From NCBI GenBank assembly GCA_030532905.1, contig JAUNKE010000015.1:1-40609 (forward strand): a stretch of DNA of 40,609 nucleotides, written 5' to 3'. The translations under genes were made by a program, and so were the position numbers. Positions 9,170 to 17,501 of the stretch are shown here, one piece after another (position 1 is the stretch's first letter; every line of letters starts with the position of its first letter). Under the pieces are notes generated by a model, which was given only the letters and a program-made list of their open reading frames with translations, did no database searches and was not told the DNA's origin. The stretch comes from Peptostreptococcaceae bacterium. Its GTDB lineage: Bacteria; Bacillota; Clostridia; Peptostreptococcales; Filifactoraceae.

Positions 9170-9200
9170 TAAGAGTGGTATTAACAAGAGGAGGTAATAT

Positions 9201-10529
9201 ATGAGATTTCTGACCTTTCAGGGAGGAATTCATCCGCCGCACAAGAAGAAGAGTACGGAACATAAAGCGGTGGAAATTGCTGTGCAGCCGAAAATAGTTT
9301 ATATTCCGCTTGTGCAGCATATCGGCGCTCCGAGTACGGCATTGGTTGCTAATGGCGATTCGGTCAAAAAGGGGCAAAAAATCGGCGAAGCGAGCGGTTT
9401 TGTTTCGTCACCGATTCATTCTTCGGTTTCGGGCATCGTGAAGTCCATCGCGCCGCGACTCGTACCGGGCGGACAAAAAGTGATGTGTGTCGAGATTGAA
9501 AATGATATGCAGGATGAAATTTGTGAAGATTTACCGAAGTACAAATCCCTCGACGATATGAGCGGAGCGGAACTTTTGGAAATGGTAAAAGAGGCGGGCA
9601 TCGTCGGAATGGGCGGAGCAACTTTCCCGACGCATGTAAAATTGTCACCGCCACCGGAGAAGAAAATTGATGTCATCATTCTCAACGGGGCGGAATGTGA
9701 GCCGTATTTGACGGCAGACCATCGATTGATGCTTGAAAAATCCGAAGACATCGTGTTGGGTTTGCAAGTTTTGATGAAGATATTGGGTGTATCGAAATCC
9801 TACATAGGAATTGAAGATAACAAAATGGACTGCGTTGAAAAAATGAGCGAAGCGGCGGCGAAGGATAAACGAATCGAAGTTGTGGCTTTTCAAACGAAGT
9901 ATCCTCAAGGGGCTGAAAAACAGCTTATTTTTGCGTGCACAAAAAGAGAAGTTCCATCGGGCGGATTGCCTGCCGATATCGGAGCGGTGGTTTGTAATGT
10001 TGCGACCGCGGCGCAGATTGCGCTCACTTTGAGGACGGGAATGCCTTTGGTCGAAAGAATTTGTACGGTGACCGGTTCCTGCGTTGCCGAGCCGAAAAAT
10101 TTATTGATAAAAATGGGTACGCTCTATTCGGAAATCGTGGAGCAATGCGGCGGATTATCGACGCCGGCTCGCAAAATCATCAGCGGCGGTCCGATGATGG
10201 GAATCGCGCAATCGACTTTGGATGTTCCGGCGACCAAAGGAAGCTCGGGCATACTCTGTCTCACCGAAAAAGAAGTACAGACTCCGGATGCGAGCAACTG
10301 CATTCGTTGCGCAAAATGTATCGCAATTTGTCCGGCTAAGATTCAGCCGATGTATATCAGTGCGTTTTCATTGAAAATGAATTTTGAAAAAGCGGAAGAA
10401 TATAAGGCGCTGGATTGTATCGAATGCGGCTCCTGCTCCTTTGTCTGTCCTGCGAGCAGGCCGTTGTTGCAATCGATTCGAGTTGCAAAAAGAGAAATTA
10501 TGGCAAATCGAAGAAAGGCGAGTAAGTAG
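9201..10529 (+). CDS. rnfC: Rnf complex subunit C (NADH-binding, 2x[4Fe-4S])
   Basis: RnfC is the peripheral subunit of the Rnf ion-translocating ferredoxin:NAD+ oxidoreductase that exchanges electrons with NAD(H). The 442-aa protein starts MRFLTFQGGIHPPHKKKSTE. It has the NuoF-like NADH/FMN fold (GGATFPTHVKLSPP; ILNGAECEPYLTADHR) and two ferredoxin motifs near the C-terminus, CIRCAKCIAICP and CIECGSCSFVCP. The Shine-Dalgarno AGGAGGT is 5 nt upstream. It is first in a C-D-G-E-A-B operon, the order seen in clostridia and acetogens. Confidence 0.97.
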   Translation: MRFLTFQGGIHPPHKKKSTEHKAVEIAVQPKIVYIPLVQHIGAPSTALVANGDSVKKGQKIGEASGFVSSPIHSSVSGIVKSIAPRLVPGGQKVMCVEIENDMQDEICEDLPKYKSLDDMSGAELLEMVKEAGIVGMGGATFPTHVKLSPPPEKKIDVIILNGAECEPYLTADHRLMLEKSEDIVLGLQVLMKILGVSKSYIGIEDNKMDCVEKMSEAAAKDKRIEVVAFQTKYPQGAEKQLIFACTKREVPSGGLPADIGAVVCNVATAAQIALTLRTGMPLVERICTVTGSCVAEPKNLLIKMGTLYSEIVEQCGGLSTPARKIISGGPMMGIAQSTLDVPATKGSSGILCLTEKEVQTPDASNCIRCAKCIAICPAKIQPMYISAFSLKMNFEKAEEYKALDCIECGSCSFVCPASRPLLQSIRVAKREIMANRRKASK

Positions 10530-10536
10530 GTGAGTT

Positions 10537-11526
10537 ATGGAAAATAGATTATTAGTATCATCTTCTCCGCATATTCAAACCGGAACGAAGGTCAGCACGA
10601 TTATGCGGGATGTTATCATTGCACTCTTGCCGGCAACTTTGGCAGGAATATATTTCTTTGGAATTTCAGCGGCAATCAATGTGGCAGTTGCCGTCATCGG
10701 TGCGGTCGTTGCGGAATTCATCACACAGAAACTGATGAAAAAACCGGTGACGATTTCCGATTTGTCGGCTGTCGTAACGGGCTTGTTGCTCGCGATGAAT
10801 GTACCGCCGACTTTGCCTTGGTGGATTACCCTAATCGGTTCGATTTTTGCAATCGTCGTTGCAAAACAGCTTTTCGGCGGAATCGGTCACAATTTCATCA
10901 ATCCGGCGCTTGCGGCGCGAGCGGTTCTGCTTGCCTCTTGGCCGGTTCCGATGACAACTTGGACGGCGCCGGGAGCGGATGCCGTCAGTACGGCGACTCC
11001 GCTGTCGATTATCAAAGCGGCGACTTCTTTCCCGATTCGTCCTTTTGCGAATCCGGAAGTGTTGGCGGAAGTTTCCAACGGCGTCGGCAATATCACATTG
11101 ACGGATATGATCATCGGAAGAACGGGCGGCTGTATCGGCGAAGCGTCGGCGATTTTGCTTTTGCTCGGCGGTCTGTATCTGATTTATCGCGGCGTGATCA
11201 GCTATCATGTGCCGGTGGTATATTTGGCGACGGTTTTCATTTTAACATTTATCTTCTCGGGATTTGAATTGACGATGGCGATTTACAATCTTTTTGCGGG
11301 CGGTCTGTTCTTGGGTGCATTCTTTATGGCGACGGATTATGCAAGCTCACCGGTGAACACGCGAGCGCAAATCGTTTATGCTTTCGGCTGCGGATTTTTA
11401 ACTTCCCTTATTCGATACTATGGCGGATATCCGGAGGGCGTTTCTTATTCCATCTTATTGATGAATGTGGCGACTCCGCTTCTGGATAAATTTATCGTGC
11501 CGAAAAAATTCGGGGAGGTGGCGTAA
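10537..11526 (+). CDS. rnfD: Rnf complex subunit D (membrane, covalent flavin)
   Basis: RnfD is an integral membrane subunit of the Rnf pump, homologous to NqrB. The 329-aa protein is highly hydrophobic with multiple predicted helices. It carries ISDLSAVVTGLLLAMNVPP and the loop DAVSTATPLS (from D148), in which T154 fits the position of the threonine that binds FMN by a phosphoester bond. The usual Gly before Ala-Thr is Thr here. Its stop overlaps the rnfG start by 1 nt. Confidence 0.96.
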   Translation: MENRLLVSSSPHIQTGTKVSTIMRDVIIALLPATLAGIYFFGISAAINVAVAVIGAVVAEFITQKLMKKPVTISDLSAVVTGLLLAMNVPPTLPWWITLIGSIFAIVVAKQLFGGIGHNFINPALAARAVLLASWPVPMTTWTAPGADAVSTATPLSIIKAATSFPIRPFANPEVLAEVSNGVGNITLTDMIIGRTGGCIGEASAILLLLGGLYLIYRGVISYHVPVVYLATVFILTFIFSGFELTMAIYNLFAGGLFLGAFFMATDYASSPVNTRAQIVYAFGCGFLTSLIRYYGGYPEGVSYSILLMNVATPLLDKFIVPKKFGEVA

Positions 11527-12083
11527 TGAAAAATGATGTAGTACGCTTGGGATTGATTTTGGCAATCATCAGTTTGGTGGCGTCGGGTATTTTGGCATCG
11601 GTCAACAATATCACCGCACCGATTATCGAGCAGAAAGAATTGGAAGCGAAAGAGCTTGCCCGAAAAGAACTTTTGCCGGATGCGAGCTCCTTTGAAAAGG
11701 TTGAAGGGAATTTCGGTGAAGAAGTTGTCGAAGTCTATAAGGCAATCGGCTCTTCGGATGAAATCGGTTATATCATTACGACCAAAACCAAAGGTTACGG
11801 CGGCGCTTTTGATGTGATTACGGGCATCAAAAAGGACGGTACGGTTGCGGGTGTGAAACTCGGGACTTTGAACGAGACACCGGGTCTGGGTGCGAAGGCG
11901 ACGGAGCCGAAATTCATCGAGCAGTTTATGGCGCTTTCCACGGAAAAAGAAGTTTTTGTCAGCAAGAACGCAACGGGCGCGGAGAGTGAAATTGTGGCGA
12001 TTTCGGGCGCGACCATCACTTCCAATGCGGTGAGCAGCGGAGTGAATGCGGCGATTGCTCTGTATAAAAGTGAATTGAGTTAG
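11526..12083 (+). CDS. rnfG: Rnf complex subunit G (covalent FMN)
   Basis: The 185-aa protein has one N-terminal membrane helix (about residues 7-28) and an extracytoplasmic FMN-binding domain with TKTKGYGGAFDVITGI, GVKLGTLNETPGLGAKA and SGATITSNAV. T163 of the SGAT motif is the expected flavin attachment residue. GGGGAGG lies just upstream, and the start overlaps the rnfD stop. Confidence 0.96.
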   Translation: MKNDVVRLGLILAIISLVASGILASVNNITAPIIEQKELEAKELARKELLPDASSFEKVEGNFGEEVVEVYKAIGSSDEIGYIITTKTKGYGGAFDVITGIKKDGTVAGVKLGTLNETPGLGAKATEPKFIEQFMALSTEKEVFVSKNATGAESEIVAISGATITSNAVSSGVNAAIALYKSELS

Positions 12084-12091
12084 GGGGATTT

Positions 12092-12685
12092 ATGAATATC
12101 TTTAAAATTATAAAAAACGGTATCGTGGATGAGAACCCGACTTTTTCACAAGTTTTGGGAATGTGTCCGACGCTTGCGGTTACGACATCGGCTGTGAACG
12201 GTCTGGGTATGGGCATCGCGACTACGGTGGTTTTGATGATGTCGAATCTGTTTATCTCCTTGTTGCGAAAGGTGATTCCGTCGAAGATTCGTATTCCGGC
12301 ATTCGTCATCGTCATCGCATCATTCGTAACGATTGTAGGCATGTTGCTCAAGGCTTTCGTACCTGCATTGGACAAGGCGCTTGGACTTTTTATTCCGCTC
12401 ATCGTTGTAAACTGTATCATCTTGGCGCGTGCGGAAAGTTTTGCATCCAAAAACAATCCGGTGGCATCCATTTTTGACGGGCTCGGCATGGGTCTCGGTT
12501 TTACAATGGCATTGACGACTTTGGGATTGATTCGTGAGTTTTTCGGAAACGGTTCGGCTTTCGGATTTTCGTTGTTCGGCGAAGCGTTTCAACCGGCATT
12601 GATTATGATATTGCCACCGGGAGCATTTTTGGTATTGGGCACCCTGTTGGCGATTAAAAATAAACTCAGCGCAAAGAAAGGATAG
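12092..12685 (+). CDS. rnfE: Rnf complex subunit E (membrane)
   Basis: The 197-aa hydrophobic protein belongs to the RnfA/RnfE (NqrD/NqrE) family of inverted-topology membrane subunits. The signature NPTFSQVLGMCPTLAVTTSA near residue 16 is that of RnfE rather than RnfA. FVPALDKALGLFIPLIVVNC, with its conserved cysteine, is also seen. GGGGGA is 5 nt upstream of ATG 12092. Confidence 0.95.
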   Translation: MNIFKIIKNGIVDENPTFSQVLGMCPTLAVTTSAVNGLGMGIATTVVLMMSNLFISLLRKVIPSKIRIPAFVIVIASFVTIVGMLLKAFVPALDKALGLFIPLIVVNCIILARAESFASKNNPVASIFDGLGMGLGFTMALTTLGLIREFFGNGSAFGFSLFGEAFQPALIMILPPGAFLVLGTLLAIKNKLSAKKG

Positions 12686-12688
12686 GTT

Positions 12689-13267
12689 ATGAAGGAGATA
12701 TTTATTATTCTGGTTGCATCAATCTTTGTCAACAACTTCGTTATGTCCAAGTTTTTGGGAATCTGTCCTTTTTTGGGCGTTTCGAAAAAGATTGAAACGG
12801 CACTCGGCATGGGAATGGCGGTTACCTTTGTTATGGTGCTCGCATCCATCATCACTTGGATGGTTCAGAAACTCATTCTCGTTCCGCTGGAAATAAAATT
12901 CATGCAGACGATTGCATTTATTTTGGTCATTGCGGCTTTGGTTCAGTTGGTCGAGATGATTATTCAAAAATTGTCTCCGACGCTCTATCAGGCTTTGGGC
13001 GTATTCTTACCTTTGATTACGACCAACTGTGCGGTGCTCGGCGTTGCGATTTTGAATATCGAAAGTGAATTTAATCTGATACAGACGATTTTTAACGGTG
13101 CGGGCGCGGCGCTCGGATTTACATTGTCCATCGTATTGTTCGCCGGAATTCGCGAGCGATTGGAATTGTCGGATATTCCGGAGTCTTTTCAAGGCTATCC
13201 GATTGCATTGATTACGGCGGGCATCATGTCGATTGCATTTTTAGGTTTTCAAGGGTTGGTTAAGTAG
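12689..13267 (+). CDS. rnfA: Rnf complex subunit A (membrane)
   Basis: The 192-aa membrane protein is a paralogue of RnfE; together they form the intramembrane path with conserved cysteines. The RnfA signature FVNNFVMSKFLGICPFLGVSKK is at about residues 12-33, and LGVFLPLITTNCAVLGVAI near the middle. AAAGGATAGG precedes ATG 12689; the gap to rnfE is only 3 nt. Confidence 0.96.
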   Translation: MKEIFIILVASIFVNNFVMSKFLGICPFLGVSKKIETALGMGMAVTFVMVLASIITWMVQKLILVPLEIKFMQTIAFILVIAALVQLVEMIIQKLSPTLYQALGVFLPLITTNCAVLGVAILNIESEFNLIQTIFNGAGAALGFTLSIVLFAGIRERLELSDIPESFQGYPIALITAGIMSIAFLGFQGLVK

Positions 13268-13275
13268 GAGGAAGT

Positions 13276-14277
13276 ATGAGTCAATTATTAAATTCAGTTT
13301 TGAGCTTGTCGGCGATGGGTTTGGTTTTCGGCGCGGGACTTTCTTACGCTTCCAAAATTTTTGCCGTTGAAATCGACCCGAAGGAAGAAGCGGTGTTGAA
13401 CGCATTGCCGGGCGCGAACTGCGGCGGCTGCGGCTTCCCCGGTTGCGCCGGACTTGCAACGGCTATTGCAAGCGGACAAGCGCCGGTCAACGCCTGTCCG
13501 GTCGGCGGTGCTCCCGTGGCGGAAATGATTGCCGAAATCATGGGCGTGTCTGCGGAGGCGGGCGCTCGAAAAGTGGCAAAGGTGCTCTGCAAAGGAACTT
13601 GTGAAAATGCGAGCAACAAAGCGGAGTATTTCGGAATCAGGGATTGTCGAGCGGCGGTCATCGTCGGCAACGGGCCGAAGAGTTGTGAATTCGGCTGCAT
13701 GGGTTTTGGAACCTGTGTCGCGGTTTGTCCTTTCGACGCGATTCATATCAACGCGGGCGGCATTGCGGAAGTGGATACCGAAAAATGCGTCGCTTGCGGA
13801 AAATGCGTTGCCGCTTGTCCGAAACAAATTATTGAAATCAAACCGGAAAACAAGTCGGTCATTGTGGAATGTATCAACAAAGAAGTCGGCAAACAGGTCA
13901 AGGTGAACTGCTCGGTGGGTTGTATCGCCTGCGGAATCTGCGAAAAGAATTGCAAATTTGACGCGATTCATGTCATCAACAATGTGGCGAAAATCGATTA
14001 TGACAAATGTACCGAATGTATGGTCTGCACGCAAAAATGTCCGACCAAAGCCATCAGCGGCGATTTGTCGAAGCGCAAAAAGGCGGACATCGTTCCCGAT
14101 TTGTGCATCGGCTGTACCATCTGTGCAAAAAATTGTCCGGTCGAAGCAATTACCGGCGAAGTGAAACAAGTTCATGTCGTTGACAAAGAAAAATGTATCG
14201 GTTGCTCCGTCTGTGCAAAAAAATGCCCGAAAAAAGCAATCAATATGATACAGCAATTACCGCAAGAATTACAATAA
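13276..14277 (+). CDS. rnfB: Rnf complex subunit B (multi-cluster ferredoxin entry subunit)
   Basis: RnfB receives electrons from reduced ferredoxin. The 333-aa protein has an N-terminal membrane helix (about 7-29) and a cluster motif C49-x2-C52-x4-C57-x16-C74. Six ferredoxin-type motifs follow: CMGFGTCVAVCP, CVACGKCVAACP, CIACGICEKNC, CTECMVCTQKCP, CIGCTICAKNCP and CIGCSVCAKKCP. This long, cluster-rich form is the clostridial/acetogen type, longer than the proteobacterial one. TAGGAGGAAG precedes ATG 13276. It is the last rnf gene. Confidence 0.96.
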   Translation: MSQLLNSVLSLSAMGLVFGAGLSYASKIFAVEIDPKEEAVLNALPGANCGGCGFPGCAGLATAIASGQAPVNACPVGGAPVAEMIAEIMGVSAEAGARKVAKVLCKGTCENASNKAEYFGIRDCRAAVIVGNGPKSCEFGCMGFGTCVAVCPFDAIHINAGGIAEVDTEKCVACGKCVAACPKQIIEIKPENKSVIVECINKEVGKQVKVNCSVGCIACGICEKNCKFDAIHVINNVAKIDYDKCTECMVCTQKCPTKAISGDLSKRKKADIVPDLCIGCTICAKNCPVEAITGEVKQVHVVDKEKCIGCSVCAKKCPKKAINMIQQLPQELQ

Positions 14278-14304
14278 GAACAAACAGACAAATACGACAA
14301 AAAG

Positions 14305-14313
14305 TGATATAAT
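14305..14313 (+). promoter_or_regulatory. Extended -10 promoter of the S41 protease/uvrBA operon
   Basis: TGATATAAT at 14305-14313 matches the extended -10 found at other operons here. It touches the rnf terminator stem, so the predicted start near 14320 lies inside the hairpin and the new transcript would not form the terminator. No good -35 is visible. Confidence 0.6.
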
Positions 14314-14345
14314 AAACTCTGGAGCAATTCCGGAGTTTTTATTTT
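14314..14345 (+). terminator. Terminator of the rnf operon
   Basis: AAACTCTGGA (14314-14323) pairs along 10 bp with TCCGGAGTTT (14329-14338), with one T-G pair and the loop GCAAT. A T-rich tract follows (14336-14345). It begins 36 nt after the rnfB stop. Confidence 0.85.
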
Positions 14346-14356
14346 ATGGAGAAGAT

Positions 14357-15544
14357 ATGAACAAGACACAGAAGATACTACTGACAATCACTTCGACATT
14401 TTCATTGATATCCATTCTTGTTTTCGGATTGATTTTGTCGGGAGTCGATTTGCAAATTTTGAACAGAGCGGTGATTACTTCAAAGGAATATCAGCATTTT
14501 AAAGAGTTGCGACAGATTATTTCCTATCGAATTCAAATCGAAAATAAATATTATGTCGAAACGGATGCCGACGAAATCGCCAAAGGTGCGATTCGCGGGA
14601 TGTTTTCATCGTTGCCCGACGGATATTCGAGATACTATACAAAAGAAGAAATCGAAGCTAAAAAATTGAGAGACAATGGCGAGTCGCTCGGAATCGGAAT
14701 CCGATTGGAGCGCACAAAAAATAAAGAATTCGTTATTATAGAAGTCATCGAGGGCAGACCGGCGGAAGCGGCGGGGCTTAAAGTCGGCGACCGCATCGTT
14801 TCGGTCAACGACATCGAGCTGACGGATGAAAGCTATCAGGAAGTATTGAGTTCTTTGCGCGAGGACAGGAAGGAATATGCATTTTTCGGCAAATATACCA
14901 AGGCGAAAATCGTCGTCGAGCGAGAGGAAAAGATGCTTGAATTTGAAGTGGATAGAGATGTTCAAATCGAAAGCTCCGTCGAGAGCGAAGTGATGGACGA
15001 CATCGGCTATGTAAAAATAAAATTCTTTATTCACACGACCTATGACGATTATATTCAAGCGATTCGAGATTTTGACAAACAGGGCATCAAAAAATTGATA
15101 ATCGATCTTCGAAACAATCCCGGCGGCTTAGTGAATGAGGCGAGTAAAATCGCCGGCAGCATCGTCGGAAAGCAAATTATTTATTTTACCAATTCGCGCG
15201 AGGAGGAGATGAAGGAGCATCTGTCGAGCGTGGACAAGGAATCCGATTTTGAAATCGTCGTGTTGGTCGATGAATATTCCGCATCGTCTTCCGAAATTCT
15301 GGTCGGTGCCATCAAGGATTATGAAGCGGCAAAAATTGTCGGAACGACGACTTTCGGCAAGGGAATCATTCAGACAACCTATACGAATTTTTCAGGCGAC
15401 GGCTATCAGATTACGACGAGCGAATATTTAACGCCGAAAAAAAATAAGATTCACAAAATCGGAATCAAGCCCGACTATGAAGCGGATACGGGAAAAGAAC
15501 TGGATTATGCAAAGGAGCTGTTGAAAAAGAATGCAGGAAAATAA
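14357..15544 (+). CDS. S41 family C-terminal processing protease (CtpA/CtpB-like)
   Basis: The 395-aa serine protease has an N-terminal membrane anchor (about residues 7-30), which puts the rest outside the cytoplasm. A CtpA-type helical part follows ([20 protein letters not shown]), then a PDZ domain (about 110-190, [19 protein letters not shown]) and the S41 core. Catalytic residues fit S310 (YSASSSEIL), K335 (FGKGIIQT) and Q339, with CtpB-like spacing. The substrate cannot be deduced. GGAGAAG is upstream of ATG 14357. The 3' end overlaps uvrB by 14 nt. Confidence 0.93.
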   Translation: MNKTQKILLTITSTFSLISILVFGLILSGVDLQILNRAVITSKEYQHFKELRQIISYRIQIENKYYVETDADEIAKGAIRGMFSSLPDGYSRYYTKEEIEAKKLRDNGESLGIGIRLERTKNKEFVIIEVIEGRPAEAAGLKVGDRIVSVNDIELTDESYQEVLSSLREDRKEYAFFGKYTKAKIVVEREEKMLEFEVDRDVQIESSVESEVMDDIGYVKIKFFIHTTYDDYIQAIRDFDKQGIKKLIIDLRNNPGGLVNEASKIAGSIVGKQIIYFTNSREEEMKEHLSSVDKESDFEIVVLVDEYSASSSEILVGAIKDYEAAKIVGTTTFGKGIIQTTYTNFSGDGYQITTSEYLTPKKNKIHKIGIKPDYEADTGKELDYAKELLKKNAGK

Positions 15545-17501
15545 TTTTGAACTGGGTACGGAAATGTTGCCTTGCGGAGACCAACCCAAAGCGATTGAGG
15601 AAATGACTCAGTCCATCAACGAGGGCAACAAATTTCAGACCTTGCTGGGCGTGACCGGCTCAGGAAAAACTTTTACAATGGCGAATATCATTAAAAATAC
15701 CGGCAAGCCGACACTCGTGATTGCGCACAACAAAACCTTGGCGGCGCAACTGTATTCCGAGTTCAAGGAATTTTTCCCGAACAATGCCGTCGAATATTTT
15801 GTGAGCTACTACGATTATTATCAGCCGGAAGCCTATGTTCCGGTGACGGATACCTATATCGAAAAGGATTCGCAAATCAATGAAGAAATCGACAAGTTGC
15901 GACACAGCGCGACCGCATCCGTTTTGGAGCGACGCGATGTAATCATCGTCGCATCGGTTTCGTGCATCTACGGTTTGGGAGACCCGGAAGAATACGAATA
16001 TCTGATGGTATCTTTGCGCCCGAATATGCAAAAGGATCGCGACGAAGTGATTCGCGAGCTTGTAGAAATCCAATACGAGCGAAATGATATCAATTTTACG
16101 CGCGGTAATTTTCGAGTGCGCGGCGATATTTTGGAAATCATTCCCGCAAATACCGATGTGCGCGGATTGCGTATCGAATTTTTCGGCGATGAAATCGAGC
16201 GAATCGTCGAAATCGACCATATCACCGGAAAAATAATCGGTGAGCGCAGCCATGTTTCGATTTTTCCGGCATCGCATTATGTAACGAGCAAGGAAAAATT
16301 GGACAGAGCCATTGTGAAGATTCGTGAGGAGCTTGAAGAAAGACTGCAATATTTCGTGGACAATGATATGCTGCTTGAAAATCAGCGTTTGGCACAGCGC
16401 ACGAGATACGATATTGAAATGCTGCAGGAAATCGGCACCTGCAAAGGCGTGGAAAATTATTCGAGACATTTGACCGGACGGGAAGCGGGCGAGCGAGCTT
16501 TTACTTTGATAGACTTTTTCCCCGAGGATTATCTCATCATCATCGACGAGTCGCATGTGACGATTCCGCAGCTCAATGCGATGTATGCGGGCGACCAATC
16601 GCGCAAGGGAACGCTGATAGATTACGGTTTTCGTCTGCCGTCCGCGGCGGATAACAGACCGCTGAAATTTGATGAATTCATCGATGTGGCGAATCAGATA
16701 CTTTTTGTGTCGGCAACGCCGGGGCGTTATGAGATGGAGCATTCGCAGGCATTCGCCGAGCAGATTATCCGTCCGACCGGACTGCTTGACCCGAAAATCG
16801 AAATTCGTCCGATTGAAAATCAAATCGACGATTTAATAGGAGAAATCAATCAGGTTATTGAAAACGGCGAGCGCGTTCTGATTACGACGCTGACTAAAAA
16901 AATGGCTGAAAATCTGACTTCCTTCTTGGAAAAAGCGGGAATCAAAGTGCGATATCTGCATTCCGATGTGGAAACTCTGGAGCGAATCGAAATCATCAAG
17001 GATTTGCGCTTGGGTGTATTTGATGTGCTCATTGGAATCAACCTTCTGCGTGAAGGATTGGATATTCCGGAGGTTTCGCTCGTTGCGATTTTGGATGCGG
17101 ACAAAGAAGGATTTTTGCGCTCCGAAACTTCGCTGATTCAGACCATCGGTCGTGCCGCGCGAAATGCGAACGGTCGCGTCATCATGTATGCGGATACGAT
17201 TACTCGCTCCATGTCGGTCGCGATTGAGGAGACGCAGCGCCGTCGCGAGATTCAGGAGAATTTTAATAAAGAAAACAATATTGTTCCGAGAACAATTTCA
17301 AAGAATATAAGAGAAAATATTTCAACCTTGGTAGCGGAGAAGGAAAACAAATATACCGTCAAAGAAACGATGCAGCGTGAGGAAATTGAAAAAGAAATTA
17401 TCGAGCTTACCGAAAAAATGTTTGCGTATGCGGAGAAGATGGAATTTGAAAATGCAGCCGTGGTGAGAGACCGAATTAAAGAACTGGAGAAAAAACTGTA
17501 A
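15531..17501 (+). CDS. uvrB: Excinuclease ABC subunit B
   Basis: UvrB is the damage-verifying helicase-like core of nucleotide excision repair. The 656-aa protein shows Walker A GVTGSGKT (40-47) and the damage-threading beta-hairpin region [12 protein letters not shown]. It also has [17 protein letters not shown], the helicase motifs [13 protein letters not shown] and [12 protein letters not shown], and a C-terminal UVR motif ([18 protein letters not shown]) for UvrC contact. ATG 15531 lies within the end of the protease gene, with AAAGGAG upstream. Its stop overlaps the uvrA start by 1 nt. Confidence 0.98.
   Translation: MQENNFELGTEMLPCGDQPKAIEEMTQSINEGNKFQTLLGVTGSGKTFTMANIIKNTGKPTLVIAHNKTLAAQLYSEFKEFFPNNAVEYFVSYYDYYQPEAYVPVTDTYIEKDSQINEEIDKLRHSATASVLERRDVIIVASVSCIYGLGDPEEYEYLMVSLRPNMQKDRDEVIRELVEIQYERNDINFTRGNFRVRGDILEIIPANTDVRGLRIEFFGDEIERIVEIDHITGKIIGERSHVSIFPASHYVTSKEKLDRAIVKIREELEERLQYFVDNDMLLENQRLAQRTRYDIEMLQEIGTCKGVENYSRHLTGREAGERAFTLIDFFPEDYLIIIDESHVTIPQLNAMYAGDQSRKGTLIDYGFRLPSAADNRPLKFDEFIDVANQILFVSATPGRYEMEHSQAFAEQIIRPTGLLDPKIEIRPIENQIDDLIGEINQVIENGERVLITTLTKKMAENLTSFLEKAGIKVRYLHSDVETLERIEIIKDLRLGVFDVLIGINLLREGLDIPEVSLVAILDADKEGFLRSETSLIQTIGRAARNANGRVIMYADTITRSMSVAIEETQRRREIQENFNKENNIVPRTISKNIRENISTLVAEKENKYTVKETMQREEIEKEIIELTEKMFAYAEKMEFENAAVVRDRIKELEKKL

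Larger units (their letters stand above)
8699..9200. other. 500-bp AT-rich intergenic region between miaA and rnfC
   Basis: No convincing gene is visible. The first 220 bp are rich in AAATC/GAAAAT words and hold two related blocks listed separately. After about 8980 there are, in order, a terminator hairpin, a promoter and a leader hairpin, each listed separately. An open frame over 8701-8913 simply follows the duplicated AT-rich words; it has no Shine-Dalgarno site and no recognisable product. Confidence 0.75.

Noticed and set aside
13294..14256. Long open frame on the minus strand opposite rnfB (320 codons).
   Set aside because: It is a shadow of the rnfB codon pattern: rnfB has all its Fe-S motifs in order, and the reverse frame has no recognisable domain.
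15660..16823. Minus-strand open frame of 387 codons opposite uvrB.
   Set aside because: It is antisense to the highly conserved helicase motifs of uvrB, with no ribosome site and no domain signature.
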